A stretch of 9,271 nucleotides of DNA from an uncultured Pseudomonadota bacterium (GTDB taxonomy: Bacteria; Pseudomonadota; Gammaproteobacteria; Xanthomonadales; Ahniellaceae): contig CALKUS010000105.1 of NCBI GenBank assembly GCA_937996755.1, positions 1-9,271 of the forward strand. The letters are read 5' to 3'. Numbering within the stretch: position 1 is the first letter of the stretch; each line of letters opens with the position of its first letter. Shown piece by piece: positions 6,830 through 9,271 of this stretch. The translations under genes and the position numbers were made by a program. The notes beneath the pieces were generated by a model. The model did no database searches and had not been told where the DNA came from. It saw only the letters and a program-made list of their open reading frames with translations.

Positions 6830-7461
6830 CGCGCGGGCGCTTCGTCACGTTCGAGGGCGGCGAGGGCGCCGGCAAGAGCACGGCGATCGCCGCGGCGGGG
6901 CAGGTGCTCGCCCGCCACGGCGTGCCGTACTTCCTCACGCGCGAGCCGGGCGGCACGCCGCTCGGCGAAGCGCTGCGCGCGCTCGTGCTCGACCCGTCGC
7001 GGGGAACGACGTGCCGCGAAGCGGAGGTGCTCATGATGTTCGCGGCGCGCGCGCAGCACGTGGTCGAGGCGATCGAGCCCGCGCTCGCGGCCGGCACGTG
7101 GGTGCTGAGCGACCGCTTCACCGACGCGAGCTGGGCGTACCAGGGCGGCGGCCGCGGCGTCGACCCGGGGCTCCTCGCGACGCTCGAGCGCTACGCCGCC
7201 TTCGACCTTCAGCCCGACCGCACGATCCTGCTCGACGTGCCCGTGGAAGAAGGGCTGCGCCGCATCGAGGGACGCGGCCAGCGCGACCGCATGGAGCGCG
7301 AGAGCGAGGAATTCTTCGAGCGCGTGCGCGCCGCGTATCGCGCGCGTGCCGCTGCGATGCCGGCGCGCTTCCGCGTGATCGACGCGCGCCAGCCGCTCGA
7401 AACCGTGGCCGCGCAGGTGGCGGCCGAGCTCGACGCGCTCGTCGCCGGGGCGAGGTCGTGA
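6826..7461 (+). CDS. tmk: Thymidylate kinase (dTMP kinase)
   Basis: This 211-residue cytosolic kinase phosphorylates dTMP to dTDP with ATP, an essential step of dTTP supply. The P-loop is GGEGAGKST (11-19), TREPGGTPLG (38-47) binds dTMP, and SDRF (95-98) is the DR motif. GRGQRDRMERES (149-160) forms the arginine-bearing lid typical of the E. coli-type (type II) enzyme. Length is normal. The ATG sits inside the end of mltG (ATGA overlap), and its stop overlaps the GTG start of holB, so expression is probably coupled on both sides. The mltG-tmk-holB order is widespread in gammaproteobacteria. Confidence 0.98.
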   Translation: MTRGRFVTFEGGEGAGKSTAIAAAGQVLARHGVPYFLTREPGGTPLGEALRALVLDPSRGTTCREAEVLMMFAARAQHVVEAIEPALAAGTWVLSDRFTDASWAYQGGGRGVDPGLLATLERYAAFDLQPDRTILLDVPVEEGLRRIEGRGQRDRMERESEEFFERVRAAYRARAAAMPARFRVIDARQPLETVAAQVAAELDALVAGARS

Positions 7462-8441
7462 GCGCGATCGTCCCCTGGCTCGCGAATGCCTGGCAGGTCT
7501 GGGCGTCGCGCCTCGCCGCCGACCGCGTGCCGCACGCCGTGCTCGTCGCCGGTCCCGCCGGCCTCGGCAAGCGTGCGTTCGTCGATGCGCTCGTCGCGAG
7601 CGTGCTGTGCACGTCGCGCGCCGCCGACGGCCACGCTTGCGGCGCATGCCGCGGCTGCCGCTTGCGCGTCGCGGGCACGCACCCCGACCTGCGCCGCGTG
7701 ACGTTCGCGCTGAACGACAAGGGCGAGCCGCGCAGCGAGATCGTCGTCGACCAGGTGCGCGAGCTCGGCACGCGCCTCGTGCAGACCAGCCAGCTCGGCG
7801 GCTGGCGCGTGAGCGTGATCGACCCCGCCGAGGCGATGAACGCCGCCGCCGCGAACGCGTTGCTGAAGACGCTGGAAGAACCCGAGCCCGGCGCGATCCT
7901 CGTGCTCGTCAGCGATGCGCCTGCGCGGCTCGTCGCGACCATCCGCAGCCGCTGCCAGCGCATCGACGCGCGATTCCCGTCGCGCGATGTCGCCGGCGAG
8001 TGGCTCGCCGCGCGCGGCGTCGCCCCGGCACTCGCCGCGGCCAGCCTCGAGCTCGCGGCCGGCAATCCCGGCATGGCGCTCGCGCTCGCGGGCGCCGCCG
8101 AGCGCACGCTCGCGCAGGACGTCGCACGCGACCTCACCGGCATCGCCTCCGGTGCGATCCGCCCGGCGGAAGCGGCGGCGCGCTGGCACAAGGACAACGC
8201 CGAGCTGCGCCTCGTGCTCGCGGCGCAGGCCGTGCGGCTCGCGGCTTGGCAGCAGGCGGGCCATGCGGCCGGCGACGCGCTCGGCTTGACCGTCCCCGGC
8301 GATTTGCACAAGCTAGGCGCGTGGTGGGACCGCGCCAACCGGGTGCGGGAGCAGCTTGCGACGCCGTTGCGCGCCGACCTGATGCTGCTCGACCTGCTCC
8401 GCGAATGGCGCGCGTTGTCCGCGCCGGCACCCGTGAGGTGA
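7458..8441 (+). CDS. holB: DNA polymerase III delta' subunit (HolB)
   Basis: This 327-residue subunit is part of the clamp loader that puts the beta clamp on primed DNA. The Walker-A-like GPAGLGKR (32-39) has Arg where an ATPase has Ser or Thr, which fits delta' not being an active ATPase. A zinc module with Cys51, Cys61, Cys64 and Cys67 (C-x9-C-x2-C-x2-C) follows. NALLKTLEEPEPG (133-145) and the SRC motif (164-166), which supplies the arginine finger to the neighbouring subunit, are intact. The start is GTG at 7458, overlapping the tmk stop as GTGA; no nearby in-frame ATG exists, and the N-terminus (WLANAWQVWASRL) fits the family. GAGG at 7452-7455 is very close, so initiation probably relies on coupling to tmk. 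Confidence 0.95.
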   Translation: MSAIVPWLANAWQVWASRLAADRVPHAVLVAGPAGLGKRAFVDALVASVLCTSRAADGHACGACRGCRLRVAGTHPDLRRVTFALNDKGEPRSEIVVDQVRELGTRLVQTSQLGGWRVSVIDPAEAMNAAAANALLKTLEEPEPGAILVLVSDAPARLVATIRSRCQRIDARFPSRDVAGEWLAARGVAPALAAASLELAAGNPGMALALAGAAERTLAQDVARDLTGIASGAIRPAEAAARWHKDNAELRLVLAAQAVRLAAWQQAGHAAGDALGLTVPGDLHKLGAWWDRANRVREQLATPLRADLMLLDLLREWRALSAPAPVR

Positions 8442-8445
8442 GGGG

Positions 8446-8817
8446 ATGGCGATCGGACCGGGTGCGGCAGGCGGGCTACCGAGACAGGGCATCCTGTCGC
8501 TCGCGATCAAGGACAAGGGCGCGCTCTACAACGCGTACATGCCGTTCGTGAAGGGCGGCGGCCTGTTCGTCCCCACCGCCAAGCGCTACAACCTCGGCGA
8601 CGAAGTATTCATCCTGCTGTCGCTGATGGACGAGAAGGATCGCCTGCCGGTCGCCGGCAAGGTGGTCTGGATCACGCCCGGTGGCGCGCAGGGCAACCGC
8701 ACCGCGGGCATCGGCGTGCAGTTCAACGAGACCGCGGACGGCGAAGCGGCGAAGACCAAGATCGAGGCGTTGCTGGCGGGAACGCTCAGTGCGGAGAGAT
8801 TGACGCATACGATGTGA
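8446..8817 (+). CDS. pilZ: Type IV pilus assembly protein PilZ
   Basis: This 123-residue single-domain protein resembles the original PilZ of Pseudomonas and Xanthomonas: GILSLAIKDKGALYNAYMPF (15-34), GGGLFVPT (37-44), LGDEVFILLSLMDE (50-63), and VAGKVVWITPGGAQGNRTAG (69-88). It is required for type IV pilus biogenesis and twitching. In xanthomonads it is known to act through the EAL/GGDEF protein FimX and the ATPase PilB. The RxxxR c-di-GMP-binding motif of other PilZ domains is absent, as expected for this subtype, so it probably does not bind the nucleotide itself. GAGG (8435-8438), inside the end of holB, lies 7 nt before the ATG. This is the last plus-strand gene seen. Confidence 0.96.
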   Translation: MAIGPGAAGGLPRQGILSLAIKDKGALYNAYMPFVKGGGLFVPTAKRYNLGDEVFILLSLMDEKDRLPVAGKVVWITPGGAQGNRTAGIGVQFNETADGEAAKTKIEALLAGTLSAERLTHTM

Positions 8818-8833
8818 GGCGACCTCTCCTGGT

Positions 8834-8866
8834 CGTCATCCCGGCGCACGCCGGGATCCAGCGGCG
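8834..8866. repeat. Dispersed palindromic repeat (CGTCATCCCGGCG type)
   Basis: The core 8838-8857 is a perfect inverted repeat, ATCCCGGCG-CA-CGCCGGGAT, flanked by CGTC on the left and CCAGCGGCG on the right. This sequence is familiar from many proteobacterial genomes, where it produces spurious peptides such as VIPAHAGIQ on one strand and WIPACAGMT on the other; both appear here. It lies 16 nt after pilZ and could protect the 3' end of the operon transcript or help end it, but there is no T tract. Confidence 0.8.
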
Positions 8867-8936
8867 TTCAGAGCGGGTTGTACAGCGCGGCTTCGAGGAA
8901 GCGATCTGCCGTGCCTCGGGTTTGCTCGGACGGCGC

Positions 8937-8962
8937 GCCATCGCGACTTTCGTCGCTCCCAC
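8937..8962 (-). repeat. REP-like element with GTGG head
   Basis: Read on the minus strand it starts GTGGGAGCGACGAAAGTCGC and continues GATGG. This is a GTGG head followed by a hairpin with stem GCGAC/GTCGC (8943-8956) and a GAAA tetraloop. GT(A/G)G heads are the hallmark of REP elements associated with RAYT transposases, and GTGGGAGCG-type repeats are common in Xanthomonadaceae and pseudomonads. A 9-bp direct copy of its head (CGCTCCCAC on the plus strand) recurs at 9010-9018, perhaps a decayed second element. I see no gene elsewhere in the 8818-9097 gap. Confidence 0.6.
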
Positions 8963-9097
8963 TGAATCCTCCTCGAGAAATCGCTGCAGCCAGCCCCGCT
9001 CCCTCGTGGCGCTCCCACCGCACCCCGCCCTGCATGAAACCCTGATGTCGCGAACGCGTGGCATCGCTACGAAGCGAAGTGGTACATCCCGCAACTA

Positions 9098-9271
9098 TCA
9101 AAGCGCTGCCAGCGCGGGAGACTGCTCCGCGACGAGTCGCGCCGAGACCACGTAACGCATCGGCCCGCCGGGCACGATCGCATCGAACGGCCAGCACGTG
9201 ACGAGCGTGAGGCGCGCGTCGTCGACGCCCGTCTCGAGCCGCACGCGCCGCGAGTCCACCACTTCGCGCTG
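9098..9271 (-). CDS. Class GN sortase, C-terminal end only
   Basis: The last 57 codons of a minus-strand gene enter from the right edge, in frame from base 9271 to TGA at 9100-9098 (followed at once by TAG). The segment LTLVTCWPF carries the sortase TLxTC motif, with the nucleophile Cys encoded at 9196-9194. Nineteen bases further on begins PGGPMRYVV, holding the catalytic Arg. TC(W/Y)PFDA...PGGP(L/M)RYVV is the signature I know from the Gram-negative (class GN, marine proteobacterial) sortases, distinct from classes A-F. Sortases cleave a C-terminal sorting signal and transfer the protein to a new partner. The catalytic His and the membrane anchor lie outside the window. The reading is intact; the subclass call rests on motif recall. 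Confidence 0.85.
   Translation of the reverse strand, partial: QREVVDSRRVRLETGVDDARLTLVTCWPFDAIVPGGPMRYVVSARLVAEQSPALAAL

Noticed and set aside
4999..7461. 820-codon plus-strand open frame whose C-terminal part is thymidylate kinase, suggesting a fusion
   Set aside because: Only the last 211 codons (from 6826) are conserved. The upstream part is an out-of-frame, Arg-rich shadow of pabC and mltG, and the ATG at 6826 gives the standard kinase N-terminus.
7551..7575. Degenerate Walker A motif in HolB (GPAGLGKR) as a possible loss of function
   Set aside because: Delta' subunits are not active ATPases and commonly have altered P-loops, so this is normal for the family.
8446..8817. Missing RxxxR c-di-GMP motif in PilZ as a defect
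   Set aside because: The founding PilZ type encoded beside holB naturally lacks this motif and acts through protein partners.
9064..9077. TCGCT-ACGA-AGCGA hairpin downstream of the sortase as a terminator
   Set aside because: The stem is only 5 bp and no T tract follows on the minus strand, so it is too weak to call.
8814..9197. Several small open frames on both strands in the pilZ-sortase gap
   Set aside because: They encode the familiar repeat-derived peptides (VIPAHAGIQ, WIPACAGMT) or are out of frame with the sortase end. None has a domain or a good ribosome-binding site.

Overview
This is a GC-rich chromosomal window that reads almost entirely as one plus-strand housekeeping block. The gene order is fabH (3' end), fabD, fabG, acpP, fabF, pabB, pabC, mltG, tmk, holB, pilZ. 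This order is typical of gammaproteobacteria with type IV pili (pseudomonads and xanthomonads). The very strong GC bias, the GGAAAT-type repeat hairpin upstream of fabD and the GTGG-headed REP-like element make a Xanthomonadales-type gammaproteobacterium (Lysobacter or relatives) my best guess. That assignment is inference; no marker gene in the window proves it.

Layout. Positions 1-148 hold the C-terminus of FabH. A large imperfect inverted repeat (152-229) separates it from fabD (244-1188), and fabG (1199-1942) follows 10 nt later. The fabG-acpP gap is densely regulatory: a GC-rich hairpin with a short T run (1954-1983) runs directly into a sigma70-like promoter (TTGGCC, 17 bp, TACAAT; 1982-2010) that should drive acpP (2047-2289). 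A second terminator-like hairpin (2325-2355) follows acpP and precedes fabF (2426-3664). These genes supply malonyl-ACP, the acyl carrier, the beta-ketoacyl reductase and the condensing enzymes of type II fatty acid synthesis. After fabF come pabB and pabC, which make p-aminobenzoate for folate, then mltG (peptidoglycan chain termination), tmk (dTMP kinase), holB (DNA polymerase III delta') and pilZ (type IV pilus biogenesis). From pabB to pilZ the genes are packed with TGATG, ATGA and GTGA overlaps or gaps of 4-15 nt, which suggests one translationally coupled transcript.

Positions 8818-9097 form a noncoding gap between convergent genes. It contains at least two dispersed-repeat elements. 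Beyond it, on the minus strand and running off the right edge, is the C-terminal end of a class GN (Gram-negative) sortase with its catalytic cysteine. This is the accessory part of the window and probably the edge of a dedicated proteobacterial sortase system.

I did not find a wholly unknown system. The points most worth a second look are the Gram-negative sortase, the TrpE-like PIAGT motif in PabB, the apparent loss of the PLP-binding glutamate in PabC, the long repeat hairpin against the fabD ribosome-binding site, and the two hairpins that isolate acpP expression.
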